Source: Acanthornis magna | Taxonomy: Eukaryota > Chordata > Aves > Passeriformes > Acanthizidae | Direction: 5' to 3' | Length of the DNA: 64,000 bases | Assembly: GCA_036785705.1 (NCBI GenBank) | Contig: JAWUZG010000001.1 | Span: forward strand, 9,920,001-9,984,000 | Part shown: piece after piece, positions 1-13,500 of the stretch | Layout of the letters: each line of letters starts with the position of its first letter | How positions within the stretch are numbered: the first letter of the stretch is position 1 | Program-made: the position numbers and the translations under genes | Notes under the pieces: generated by a model | Databases searched by the model: none | The model's input: the letters and a program-made list of their open reading frames with translations, nothing else | Told to the model about the DNA's origin: nothing

Positions 1-1206
1 ACTGTTTTAAAGACATAGATCAAGTGCCAAGCTGAGAACTATTACTATAAGCTCTTCACAGAAATAAGGTAAGTTTTCTACTTTAAATTACTGTAAAGAA
101 AGAGCTCACATAGAATAGAATTTGATTAAGAAAGCCTCCTAAGAAATTGTAAAGCTGTATTATCAATATACCTCCAAAAATGAAAATGAGATCAATTTAG
201 GTCAGACAATATAACATAGGTAAAACTATTAGTTTTTCTAAAAGATCTTCTCTATATCAATTAAAATTAGAAGGAATCAAGCATACCAGTCTCTTCACAG
301 TTTTAATTAGAAAGTACTACTTGAAGTAAGAATACTTTTATTTTTATTCACAGCTATGCTCAGAGTTGAAAAAAAATAGAGTCAGCTATTTGGTTAAAAG
401 TAATGTTTTCTCCTTTCTTTTTGCTTAACAGCAGGCTCTCTCAAGCTGCCATAGTTGGTGCTAAAGTGCTAACTATGTCACCATGCTGTGCATCACATTA
501 AGTTCCCATTTCAGCTCATGAATTTCTGCCAGATTAGTCCAGTAACCAATAACAGAAAATGAGAAAATAGGAGTTATTTATTACCTCTTATCACCATCTT
601 CCCAAACCTACTGAAAATCAACAGAGTACTGAGATCAATACAATTCAGTGCAATGAGATCAATAGATTACTGCACTTTCTAACCAATAGGCAGATCCCGG
701 AAAATAAATTGTGTTGGATGCATAATATACCTATAAAAGGATACAGGATCAAAACCAGTCAGGATCAAATACAATAGTAATAATACAAAACTGTCTAAAA
801 AAACCCCCCAAAGCTACAAAATGCCAACTGCTAAAAAAGATATTCTGGCAATATAAAAATAATCTTTTTAGGTATGGGCAACCATGAAGTCAGGGGATCA
901 AAAGGTTGTACTACGAACCCACTCAGACAATAAACATGCAGGGATGTACAGATTATATACGAATGCTGTGTAAAACATATGACATTATGGAAGACTAACA
1001 GATATTCTGTGCTCACAATATGTGTCTTATGTATCTTTGCTACACACTGAAAGAGGAGGAGAAGTTTATTTAGAACAGTAATGAGAATGAGATAAGCCCA
1101 GAGTCTACGGCTTATATTTGATCATTCCTGTCATTGGGAAGCTCTAAAGATCTTCTGACTGACCAGATAGAGAGGTATACCACAACTCTAAACAGTTCTC
1201 ATGAAG

Positions 1207-1362
1207 AAAAAACAAACACCAAAAACCAAAAAACCAAAAACCAAAAAAACCAAACAAAAACCAACAAAAAACCAAACAAAAAAACCCCCACAAAAAACCA
1301 TAAAAACAAACAAACAAACCAACCAAAAAAACCCCAAACCAAAACAAAAAAAACAAAAAACC
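1207..1362. repeat. A/C-only low-complexity tract
   Basis: For 156 bp the plus strand contains only A and C apart from a single T at 1,301, as irregular AAAAACC/AAAC units. The ORC5 transcript would read it as a U/G-rich run. It has no fixed period. Frames across it on both strands are compositional artefacts. Confidence 0.9.
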
Positions 1363-2730
1363 TAAGCCTTTACGAGCTTTTTCCATATAGTTCAATTCTT
1401 TTACAAAAGGAAATGCTCCCCCCCTGTATGGGATTATACCATAATCGTTCTGGAGATGACAACTCCTGTGGTCAGAATGGATTAAGCTGTGCAATTTTAT
1501 GTACCTTTCTCTGAAGTAAGAGGACAGTGAAATGCGAACAGTCATTTTCAGGCTAAATCAATAGGATAGAAGCAGAGGCTGATGACATTCTCTCTTGTAA
1601 TTTAAGTTTAGGACCCAAGAAGTGATAAAAATAGGGAAATACAAGAGAATATATTTGCTTATATTCCAGAAACAAAATTCGAGAAAATCTACATGCACAA
1701 TCAACTCCAAGAGAAACATAACTTTTACAATCGTCTCCCTTCTGAATATTCACTACTTAATAATTCCACCTTTCAACAACATACAAAATAGTTATTCAAA
1801 CATATCAACATTTTTGTACACAACTATTCAAGTCTACCAAATCTTAGCACCATAATGGGTGTATAAAGCAAAGACACTCTCCAAAATCAGATGCATGATA
1901 TGCTCAATTATGTCTTGAATCAGTTTGCAATATTATCTATGACATAAAAAACTTTGTTTTTTAAACATTCAACAAGAAAACCAGAAATCTCACTGCAATA
2001 TAAACTTTAGTCATGAAGGTCTAAATGCTAAATTCATTTGAGAACAGGACAGAAATATATTCTTCCAAAGTCACCCCCCACACTTACGTAACTAATGTCT
2101 GCTATGAACCTCTCAATTATTTCAAGTAAAATTTTAGCACTGACTCTATCCATTTATCCAAGAAAAGGAAAACAAGCACAACACTTAGGGAAATTCACAG
2201 TAATAGGGAAGCAAAGAAAAATGGTTTAACAGAATCAGCAGGAACTTTCACTTTTCCAGCATTTTGCTTATTTAAAAAAAAATTTAAAATTAATCTACTT
2301 ACTGACATAACCAGTACAAGAACATGCTCTGTATTTCTTACATACTGTAAAATAAAAATGGCTCCACTTATCTTCTTTCCAGTTCATAATAAGGCCTCTT
2401 AGGGAACAGATTAGGACAACACACATTTTAAACCAGATCTTCTTCTGTGGAAACTCACCTACCTGCTCATTTTTTAAATGGAGAGTATTCTATTAGAGTT
2501 AAATAATAATGCTAAAGCCAGATGTAAAATGTTCCTATGAGCAGTCCTTGCAACAGCAAGGAAAGCTGGAAGACAAAACAGCTGATCTAGCAAAAATGAG
2601 TAATTCTTATTCTGTCAAGAGTTGTCAAATGTGGAATGAAAAACTTCGTATTTTTAAACATTAACACAATCTGAGCTTGTAGAAGCGATTAAGAATGTTT
2701 TCCATCTGAAAAAAACTGTTAAGTTGACAG

Positions 2731-2780
2731 TATTCATAGAATCGAATCACAGAACTATAGAATCATAGAATCAAATTCCT
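2731..2780 (-). mobile_element. Possible CR1 terminal-repeat remnant
   Basis: ATTCATAGAATCGAATCACA, then ACTATAGAATCATAGAATC resembles the reversed ATTCTATG terminal repeats of CR1. The body of the element beyond them is not recognisable, so it is a bare tail or chance similarity. Confidence 0.4.
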
Positions 2781-5700
2781 CTTTATCAAATTGCTACATC
2801 AAGGGAATCTAACATATGCAGTAACAGAGTTAGAACTATAATCAGGATGTGGATATCTGCTGTCCAGAAAGGCTGCAACGTAATATAAACCATAATACAA
2901 ATCAAGTAAGTAGATAACAAAAGCAGGCATCTTTCCAATCTTGCAATCAGAATTTTACCATAGCTGTCAATTTACAAAAAAAGGGCAGTTTAAACATCAA
3001 ACTGTCATCTGAAAAAGAAGTCAAAAAGCATGCTTCCAACACAACAGGGACAAATAAATCTTGCAGGTAAATTGCCTCATACTGTTCCAGTTTACATACA
3101 GAATATCAGACATTCCTTATTCTATTCATGTAAGGCAGACAAGAAAGCAAGAAAAAAGAACACCAATCTCTCTGATTTTTGCACTCCAAGAAAGGGCACT
3201 TTTTTCCTCCCTTAATTACAGAAAATTACATTCCTCTGGCTCCCTCCAGCTGGAGCTATGTTATGTGCATCAGTGGTTTTGTGTATTTCCAATAGACCTA
3301 CATCATATTGGCCCTTAACACACTACTCAATCTCATATCTGCACTTATTCTAACTTCCGATTAAAAGATCTTAATTCTGCAGACAGTAATTTGCAATGCT
3401 ATTTATCTTTATGACAGATTGAAAAAATTTATGTTTGTTAAACTTCATTCCAACTTCTTACACATTGATAATTACATTAGTTCTATGAATTTGTGGAACT
3501 CTTAAGAAAATTCAAATGTTTTTCTTAGCTTCAGTACCAAAGAGATAAGAAACGTCTAATAAATTAAATACAGACTATGATGTGTAAAATACCTGATGCA
3601 TCTCCAAATATTCATAAACAGCTATTCTAGAAATCTCTGATTGTAAATGCACACTAGTCAGAGCTAAATTCTAACTATACAATTATCTGAAAAAATCTGC
3701 CAAATATAATGAGTAACATTAAAACCAAACCTGGGATGACCTAACTTTAGTGCATTAGAGTAAAAATGCAAACAGAACTGAAGTCACTGATTAGTTACCT
3801 ATTCGGTAATTTTCAGCTACTAAATATTCTGAGAAGTTATCAAACCTCTCTGCATAGATGTTTTTCCAAATATTCAGGGATGTATTACCAGAAATAAAAT
3901 ATGGAAAAGTATGCAAGACAAAGGGTTCAATTCCATTTTACCTTAGATAACATCACAGCTCAAAACTAACAAGTAGATCTAATAAATCCTCTTTATGAAA
4001 AGCTATTCACAAGAAAGCAGAAGCAAGATAAAATGTCTAGAAAATGAAAAACAGTCAGGAGAACTGAATTGACTTGAAGAAGTAATTACTGAATAATTTT
4101 CATAGAGGAAAAAGCATTGGTTAATTTTGGCTTGTAAACTGTAACAACAATATCTACTTGCTTACTGATTGTGATATGAACAACCCTTGTCCTCTTCAGT
4201 GTAAAATGACCTCTTTTAAATTAAATTGTTGCTGATAGTTCTTGCCCAATGCTTTGGGCATAAATTCATTTGTATCCTATACTAAGGCACATTTTTATGA
4301 AGAGCGTAATCTTCTATTACTTTCTATTTTCTGTGGGAAGCCTAAAATGAAATACTACTCTTATATAAACCAGAACTGAATAGACCTTGGAACCTTTGTA
4401 AAATGCACTTTCAGGAGGCATTATAAAATTTCTTTGTATCCCTCCATTCTGTTATAATTGCCCTTGGACACAATGAATATTTCCTATTCTGCACAGTGGG
4501 TCCATATGAGGACACAAATAAGACTCCTGGTTGTTCCTGCTCCACCTAAGTAAGGAAACTCTAAGACTTCTCTGTTGTTGTAGGATGCAGACTGCATGCC
4601 CCAGAGTCACACCATTTTCAGCACAATGTGAAATTGCGTTTGCATCTTTTCAGCATTTTCACCATATTTTACCTTTAAAAACACTTCAGCCACATGCTCA
4701 GCCATATACCCAAAGAGACCATCAACTGTGCAAGTTCTGTCCCAGGCACAGAATGTATTGCCCACTGGTGATGGCAATACCATCTTCAATGTGTTAAATT
4801 ATTACACAGAATTGTACCTGAAGGAAAAGATTTTAAGATCTCATCCTCTCAAATGGCTGCTCTAACCTCCAACCTCTTGGTTTAAAAATAAATTTAAACA
4901 AATTCAGTGACCTGTTACAGTAATATACAATGTGTTTAAAAAACAGTATTATGACAAATTAGAGCTACTAAGAAAAACAGTGAATACTCTGGAGAAAAAT
5001 GAGCACTGAAAAAGTCTCAAATGAATACAGACAATTCATGTATGTACTGAGATCAAGAGGCTATAATTAAAACCCCCAAACCTAACATTAACTTCCTCTC
5101 AAAAAATCCTGACTGGATGTGTGAAAAGTTTGATTAAAAAAAGCACAAACTCAACAGAAATTTCAACTTTTAAGGGGGTAATTGAAAAAAAATCTTCATT
5201 TGCAGAAGTGGAAATTTGCTTTTTTTCCTCCCCCTGTGGTGTTACTCTCTTGCACCAGTTAGTGCGGAAAACCAAAAATGAATGGGCCCAATTCTTTCTC
5301 CTGTAACAGCAAGAAGTTATAGCAGAAGAAGTTTAGTTTTGTATTGGTTGCAAAGATCACACTTGTAAAACAAACATGCTAGTTGTTTGAAAAAAATACG
5401 AGACCATTTTAAGGAGTAATATATTAAAAGGCAAAAGATTAAGATTCAAATTTTAAGTTGAAATTCTATTTAGAAATATGAAACATTTTCAATAAAACCT
5501 ACCATTAAGAGGAAAAGTGAAATTTTGCTGCTCGTTAGCATAAAAGTCACTTTTGAAAAGCTAATGACCAGAATTTTCATGTGAATAGAAATGATACAGA
5601 AAAGCAAGAAGCAATAAGAAATATCATGAAATCAGCAAGTGACAGATTTTAAAGCAGCTGCTAGTCTTTCTTGAATCTTGACTGCGACTGTTGATCAACT

Positions 5701-7438
5701 TTAAAGCTAAAGCATGCTATTTTCCAACAGTACATGGGGAGAATTAATACGCATTTAGTTCATGTACAGCCTTTGAGTTTACAAATTAAAGAGCACATAA
5801 AATTAATCTTGAATCAGTTAAGAAGCCAAATATTTTACTTAAAACATTTTAAACTTCTGTACAATTTTATAATGATTTCCATGCCGTACACGCAAACAAG
5901 AAAATTAGAGATTGTGTTATCTAACAGTAAAACGTATCAAACTGCTAAGGATAAGCCAGCTCCTAAATATTTAGTTCATTTGAAAAACATATTTACAAAA
6001 CAACTAATGACAAAAATCAGTGAAATGCAAATTGTTTTAAGCTATTCAAGAAAAAAGGCAATTATATGTCACGCCTAGCTGAAACTACTTTCCAAACCTC
6101 TTTTAAATTCTGTTGTATTTTAGATTACTTTACACTGGACATTTTAGTATTTTAAATTAAAATTTAATGTAAAAATTGCTTTATAACTAAACTTATTCTT
6201 AAGTAATTTATAAAATTTTATTTTTGTATGAACTTATTTAATTTCAAGTTATTTGCCCTAATCTGGTTAAGATTAAATACAGTCTTTTTATATCTTTATA
6301 GCTTAATCTCCAGATATTAAAAAAATAAAGAATTGTTTGATAACACTGCCATCTAGTGCAAACTCTAAATTAGAACGAAGCATTTCTTTGCACTTGTTCA
6401 TTCTGTAATTTAGTCTAAGGTGGAACTATATCATGTCCAAATTATGTCTTCAGTACTACTTAACTGTACATTGGAATAATGACATTTGTTCTCTTACTTG
6501 GAATGCCTGTTAAATATGCATCTGTATTAATTTTGAAAACAAACTGCAGAACACTGTTATATATTTACATTAGTATATACCAAAATGCTTTTGATAGCCA
6601 AAAATAACAGAATACAAAGCTAACATACTACACACAAACACGTATGTTCCTAGAACTTTACATGAATGCAGACAGTAAATTGCAATATTACTTGGTTAAA
6701 TTTGATACCCAACAAGGAAAGATGGAAAATATCTCAGTAAATTAAAGTTAAGTACACCTGGAAATCAGAAAGAAATTGAGAATTTCTAACATGGAAATTA
6801 TATCTAAGAATCAAGCTGATAGTAGAAAATCATCTTTACTTATACAGAATTGGTGAATATACACTTGACAAATCCAGAGCTCTAGAGAAAATACTAGATT
6901 TACTTAATTCCACTCAGTTCTATAGTTATGCTGCCATCTAGTGAAACAGGATACTCACTCTTCTCTGCAAGACTTAAATTTTGTCCAAATGAAAAACAGT
7001 AGGTACATGTACCACAGCAACCATCGTTCACCTGTAAATACCTTATTTCCCTCTGCTGCTTCTTCACCACTACATTTTTATAACATGTGTTCCAAGGTGA
7101 CTAATTTTGGCCATAGGACACTGAACACTTACACGCCTAACCTGAAATGCAAACAGGCTTACAGACTTCAGTGAGAAACCAAGGAACTGATCAGCACAGA
7201 CCACAGTCCAGGATCAGGGAAAAGTCAGCTATTAGCAGATTTCAGATCATTACACCGATAAAGTCCTGGATTCACAGCTAGTAATGCAGATAAATATTAC
7301 TCTGAGACTTCAATTAAAATTACCTGTTGTGGTTGTTTTGTCATTACATTTAATTAGAATGATGACTTGCAAAAAACTTTAAAACTTTGTGAATTCCAGA
7401 CACTAAAAATGAAATAAAGAAAGTAAGTACACACTCAC

Positions 7439-7549
7439 CTGGGAAAATATATTTGCGGTTGGAGCAACTCTGTTGTCCACAATACTATATAATATTGCTA
7501 ACAATCTGTCCAGAGGAAATGGCTTTGGCCCAAGGAGGTGATTGCTGGT
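7439..7549 (-). CDS. ORC5: ORC5 coding exon 12 (last one in the window)
   Basis: Residues 359-395 (111 nt, phase 0): [20 protein letters not shown], then [17 protein letters not shown]. Acceptor CTCCTGTTGCAG, donor GTGAGT. In the vertebrate protein the next residues are ITSLVTLQLL and the chain ends KYLYDFL. Neither is found between 1 and 7,438, so the final exon or exons lie outside the window. Confidence 0.97.
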
Positions 7550-10500
7550 CTGCAACAGGAGTAACACTTTTTAATCCAACAGATCCTTCCTGGAGTACCA
7601 CAAGATGTTATTCTCACATCTTTTTAGCCTCTGGCGAGGCACTGTGATTCACAGTATTTCATACAGCCTACTTATACTTATGGAAAACACTGAATACATG
7701 CTTATTGATCAAGAAAAAGACACAGACAAAAAGATTTATTTAACATGGCAAGTGTTCAAACTGCACAATAAATAGGAATATTTTTGAACTATAACAAAGG
7801 ATCTTATGCCTGATTTCCAGTCACTAGATTTATAAATTAACTTGTCTTATTTAATGACCTTCCAATCTAAGGAATAAAGAGGAAAGCCTATGTCTTATGG
7901 CATTCAAAGAATCACATAATGGCTTGCGTTGGTAGGGAGCTTAAAGATTTCTTCCAAAGAAGGAGGACAAAACTGGACAGAGTATTCCTGACGAAACACT
8001 AACAGTGCTGAGTGTAAGACTCAGAGTGCATATGCCTCCCACAGGTTTAGCTGGCTCAGATGAAGAGTTCAGATGGCTGAGCCCAAGGTCAGCTTCTTGG
8101 CTGGTAAGAGCTGCTATATAATGAGCTACCAGCCAGCTACAGACAACCGTGTTATGAGAACACAGAATATTTATTCAACTTCACATCTACAGAGCTCTTT
8201 TACACCCTCCATACCTCACACCTCAGCTGACACTGATGGCCATTTTAGGCATTACACATTATTGTATGTAGTAACATTGCATTCACTTGAATTCAAATAA
8301 ATACAAAGTCCTGGTTGTTCAATGCTAAGCATTTTCAAAATAACCAATTCTACATAAAGGAGATGTACAGTTTGTAAGGCAGATCTGGGCAGTATTCCAA
8401 CTCAGGCAGCATAGTTAGGACTACAAAGATTTATGACCCACACTTTCAAAAGTTCTTACAATGGAAATACTTGTTTTATTTTAAGCTTGTATTTAATTCT
8501 CTCTGCTCTGACATCCAGTTGCCTTTCTTGTAGTGTACATTGATTTATTCTTACTAACAGAGAAGCCAAGATTAAAGAGGATTTTCAAGGCAAAGTTTCT
8601 TTCAAAATGCTTCTGCGAAAGAATGCCTCAAATATGCCACCAGCACCTCTGTGGCATTTGTCATCAGTAAAACACAACCACTCATTTCTTCAGCAAAACC
8701 AAAAGGCATTTCCAATACATGTTTTAACTTTTCAAATCCAGGAGGTGTCCCCAAAGCTACCTTCTGGCTAACAAAGCAAGCAGTGTGAAAAATCATGGAA
8801 ACACATAGTCAAGACTTTAGCATGGCATCCTCAATCAGAATGCATCCTCAATCAGAAGTGGTCTAAGTTATGAACTGTACAATCACCTGCCCTTCTGCTT
8901 CTAAACATGCCAGTTCTGTGAAGCATATTCCTGTCAACAAACAGACTAATTAAAATCAGTGCACTCCATGCAGCTAGCAAATGCAGTCAGCACAGAGTAA
9001 TCTCTGAAGCTCTGTTTAGTATATGCAGTTACTTCAGAAATTTCTTGCTCTCTATTTAGACAAAATAATGTTCGTAACTTACAAATTATCTAAAAGAAAT
9101 GCTTCCCTCTAGAAAAAAGCAGAAGAGTTAATTCTAAGAGAATAAGTTCTTGGAAGAATAACAAAGGTTTAGAAATTCCTTTAAACATAACATGGTAAAG
9201 AATTAGAATTTTACAATTCTTCTGCAAGAAGATAAGGCAGAATGCTACACAGGATAGTACTTAAAAAAATGCAAGGGACTCAACATCTGTCAAAAACAAA
9301 GGTATCTTCTAGAGCCAGAAAACCTGGTCAAAAAGTTTTATAGCCATCAAATTAACTCTATATGTGCATTATCGCCTTTCTACCTAGGCAAGAGATTCAT
9401 TGCTCAAAAGAGACTTTTCCCCAGTTGCCACTATGTGTGCTTCAGGTTTTATCTGCAGTGCCAGTTTCATGTTCCCTCTGTTTACCTGGCCTGTCTTTCA
9501 CCATCCCACAAACACAAGCTGTGTATTCCAAAATTTCACAAACAAGAATGAGAACCCCAAGTGTTCTTTAAAGACTAAAAGCTTAATGCAAACTCAATTA
9601 TCTGCACAAAAAGGAGAAACTCCTTAAACCTCAACTGACTGAATTTTCAATCTTTTTAGCATGGACTTGAAGACAGAATGATGCCTCTCCCTTTTTTTTG
9701 TACTGCAGAAAGCATTTCCAAACTTCTCTGGTTGTTATACAAATGAAGTATGTTCAGCTGTAAGCTATAAATTCTGATACAAAACAAATTCTAGACTGAA
9801 GTTTAAGCAGATATACAAGATAAACTCATGGCAAATAAAAAGCACACCAACACATTTGATCTTCTGACAGACTTATATCTGAAAAAGTTCACTCCTGCAA
9901 AAACAGCTTCACTGAAAAGATCTCTCACTTGTCACTAAACTGGAAAAGCATCGTTCCAGGACAACCATGCAAAGAAACCAGCAAATTCTGCTTTTATCAG
10001 CAACAGGGCAATTAATGGAATGAAAAAAGTCAATTTCTTTCCCTCATTCACAAGATTCACTTTCCATAATTAAAAAAAAACCCACAGCCTCTGGACTGAC
10101 CCAGTTAAGAATCACAAAACAGATTTTTAGTATTGGTGTACCTAAACGTTTAAGGAAGGATTTATTTCGTCTAATGCCAGCTTCCTGCCAAGCAGGTAGG
10201 GAGAGCCAAAGCAGTTTTCTAAGTTCCCATTATAGCCAGTAGATATCTAATCAATACAATTTGTGGTGCAATTCATCTGCCTGAACATAGAACCTACTTT
10301 AGTATGAGCCAAATCACACCCTGCACTCCAATGACTGCATTGACTGGCTCTGCACAGGCTATAAAAAGACACTGGTTTAGACGTAGGCAGCCACTAGTTA
10401 GGTGAATCTGATCTGTAAATCCGCCTTTAGACAAGCTTCTCTGAGCAAAGGTGTATTGATATAAACTGTCACACCACCTGAAGCAAATGAGTTTTTTTAT

Positions 10501-13500
10501 AACACTACATCTGTAACTCTTTATCCCTACATTTCAATTTCTCTCACTATAGAATTCTTTCTACAAAAATTCTTTAAGGAATATAAAATTTTTTGAGAGA
10601 AATGCAGATACTTGGCGACTCCACTTACGATGTCCTTTAACTAGCTTTATTAAACATACTTTATTGTACACAGAAATATGGCTTTAGGAGACAATTTTAC
10701 GTTACACTTTCAATAAAATAAAAATGTCTATATCTCACAGAAATTTGTATCATACAAACCAAGTGCACCAAAAATTGTTATTTCTGCCATTCTGCTGTTT
10801 CTACAGTAATCAATGCCACAAAATGAAATACAAACCCACAAGTACAGAAGAAAGAAAACACTTGCTGCCAAGCTCAGCTTACAAAGATAAAATACATACC
10901 TTCTCATGCTTCTTCAGGAAGTTGGTCTTTCTAATTTTCCCATGATGCTGCAAACAACAGACAAGAGCAAAGAGAATTAAAACAGCCAATAAAGAATGTA
11001 TACACTACAAATGGTACTATGTTACTCTAGGTCTACTTCTTTACTGCACTTCCAGTATGTGCCTTTGATGTTACTACCAATCATTCTTACTATAAGCCCT
11101 AAGATTACACCTGCCTTACTTCTTGCTTCATCCTTCTCCCAAGTGGTGCAAAGCCAAAACACAACATGCTAATATTTTTTGGTGACAGTCGTAAGTTGTT
11201 TCTTTAATCTACTGAGGAATTGATGAGAAGAGATAGTAAAAATTTGTTTTTAATATGACTTCATGCCACCATCCTCCTCATATCCTCAATCATCTAATGA
11301 AAAAGACAGATGATGACTATCTTAATTTTTAAAATGTAACCATGTATAAAATCCACCAGAATTGTCACCTTTTATTGACCCTGTTTTAGAGTTTGGATGA
11401 TACACAATTTGGCAGAATGACAACCAGGAATTTAATCAATACAATACAAGGGTAGTTCAAGATTCTTGAGCCAAATGACAAAAGGAAGGAGAAGTGGAGA
11501 GTGGAGGGGTAGGGGTGGGTGTTGAAGAGAGGAACATAATTTAAAAATGTGCAACTTTAAAGCAGTCTTAAGAAAGGAAGGACTATCAAAAGAAAATAAT
11601 CAAGTGCTCTTGGTTCTCAGCTGGAAATGTGAGGGCAAGACAAGAGCAGAAGTATAGTAAACAATTTTACAAATTAAGTGGTTAAAAAGGAAACAAAAAA
11701 AACCACAAAAGAGATACAAAGGATGAGGTGTAAGTGATGCAAAATTAGGGGAGAGGTGTAATATTCTTTAAATATAGTTAAGTGCTATTTCTCAAAATAT
11801 CATCTGATGAGTTTTTCCACAGCCCTGAGAAATATACCTTACTAATAAGTATACTTTATAAGCATGCTCAATTAATCAGGGAAAAAATAAATAAAGGAAT
11901 TAGAATTACATTACAATGTTTAAAATCTTGTACTTTGTATTTGTGGCCCTCAATACTCAGCTATGTCAAAATTATCTCAGTAAATGTGGCTTTTCTTTAC
12001 TGACTTCTGAAGAGCTTAATATTAGACAGGGCTTAGGTTCACTTCACATGATTTGTCTGATTAAAAAAAATAGTTAATTTGGCTAATACATATCACACAT
12101 ACTTAGAGACAGCAAAGTAATCTTTTTATCATACCTTTGAAAAAATGACTGCAGTGATAACCATGACCTTTCAGAGGGGAAAGCGATCAAACCTGAGGTT
12201 ACACAGCATGCTTGGGATGGACCACAACAAATTGCATTCATGCATTTTAAAGGTTACACTGGCATCTCCATATGGTATATATGGTAGCCCATTTCTATGC
12301 AAGCACAGAACCCATGAAAAACCCATGAAATTCAGAGCTAGTTTTCAAATAGCTTTTAACACTGTTTGCTGTTGAAGACTTCATATATACATACTGCTAT
12401 TCTTTCTTGTTTTAAAGACTACCTTCCAAACCAGCTTCATATTTTTGTCTCAATCTACTACAAAGCTCTTGAATTTTCACATAACTAATAGCACTCGTGC
12501 CAATTATCACTTCCCTGCTCTGTCAGGCTGTTAGCAACCCAGGCTCCCCCAAACTGTGACTTTATTTTTAGCTATTCTACAGCCTAGCATCTAGAGTCAT
12601 GCAGATGAGCAGTGCAATGACCATCTTTTGTTTGCATCCCTTTTGCTTCTACTAGTCCTTAGTTAAATCACTCCAGAAGACACTTTTCTGTCCTCTACTC
12701 TGAATCTCATTACAAACCTGATAAAAATAATAATCTATTTACACTGTTCACATAACTCAAAAATACTCAGCTTGAAACCCCTGCAAAAGTGTTGGTTTTG
12801 TTGGGCTCTGAGAGGCAGCTATTTCTAAAGTGCAACTTCAGACCTGATGAAGGGCTAACTGACATCACATGACACATATGATAAATGGTGACTTCTGCTT
12901 CATTAGTTCTTGGGAAAAATACCTGATAGCACTGATAGAAATAACTTCATGGTCCCTCCTTCAAAAATGTTAGAAATTTGTGTTTATGGTACAAAAGTTT
13001 AGTAGGGCTCATGTGCAAGAGTGGAAACTCACTCAAAGATACTAAAAAAGGAGAAAGGAAAATGAGGTTGAAAAGGCTGCTCAGTGAACACAAAATGTGG
13101 CACATTGTGATAACATGCTCTACAGACTTGACTCTTGCACACTCTCCCATTTCTGTGTAGAAACACTTCAGCAAATAAATCTCTAACAAAGAAAATGCTG
13201 CAGCCAAGTGCAAAGAACAAGGCTTGCCCATAAAGAAAAGTTGCCTATCTACACTTACTAAAAGTAGCCCTCCACTTAGGAAAGGACTAAATAGAAGGGT
13301 AAAACGCCTATAGCTTTCAGAATTTAAACTGAAAACATACCAGTACATCATCACTAGGAACTGCAGTAACTTCTCAAAATGTGTATCTATTATATTTATT
13401 TTGAAGAGAGAATAAAATAGTATTTTTATGTATTTGTCTTGCCCTCATTTTCTTTTAATTGCTTACACCTATCCATCATGAATACCATACATTTATATGC

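Larger units (their letters stand above)
1..7438 (-). other. ORC5 intronic DNA 3' of exon 12
   Basis: AT-rich DNA after the exon 12 donor. Searched on the minus strand for the remaining ORC5 residues (ITSLVTLQLL and KYLYDFL) without success. It holds the A/C tract at 1.2-1.36 kb and a possible CR1 tail at 2.73 kb. Short frames on both strands are not gene-like. Confidence 0.8.
7550..10899 (-). other. ORC5 intron between exons 11 and 12
   Basis: AT-rich intron of 3,350 bp. Contains a CR1 3' fragment at 7.9 kb and a 17-bp duplication at 8.83 kb. Otherwise nothing recognisable. Confidence 0.9.

Noticed and set aside
1134..1545. 126- and 133-codon frames on both strands over the A/C tract
   Set aside because: They arise from A/C-only DNA (Lys/Asn/Thr/Pro on one strand, Phe/Gly/Leu/Val on the other) with no family resemblance.
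4607..4789. Possible last ORC5 exon in the left intron
   Set aside because: The translation has none of the expected C-terminal ORC5 residues and lacks fitting splice signals.
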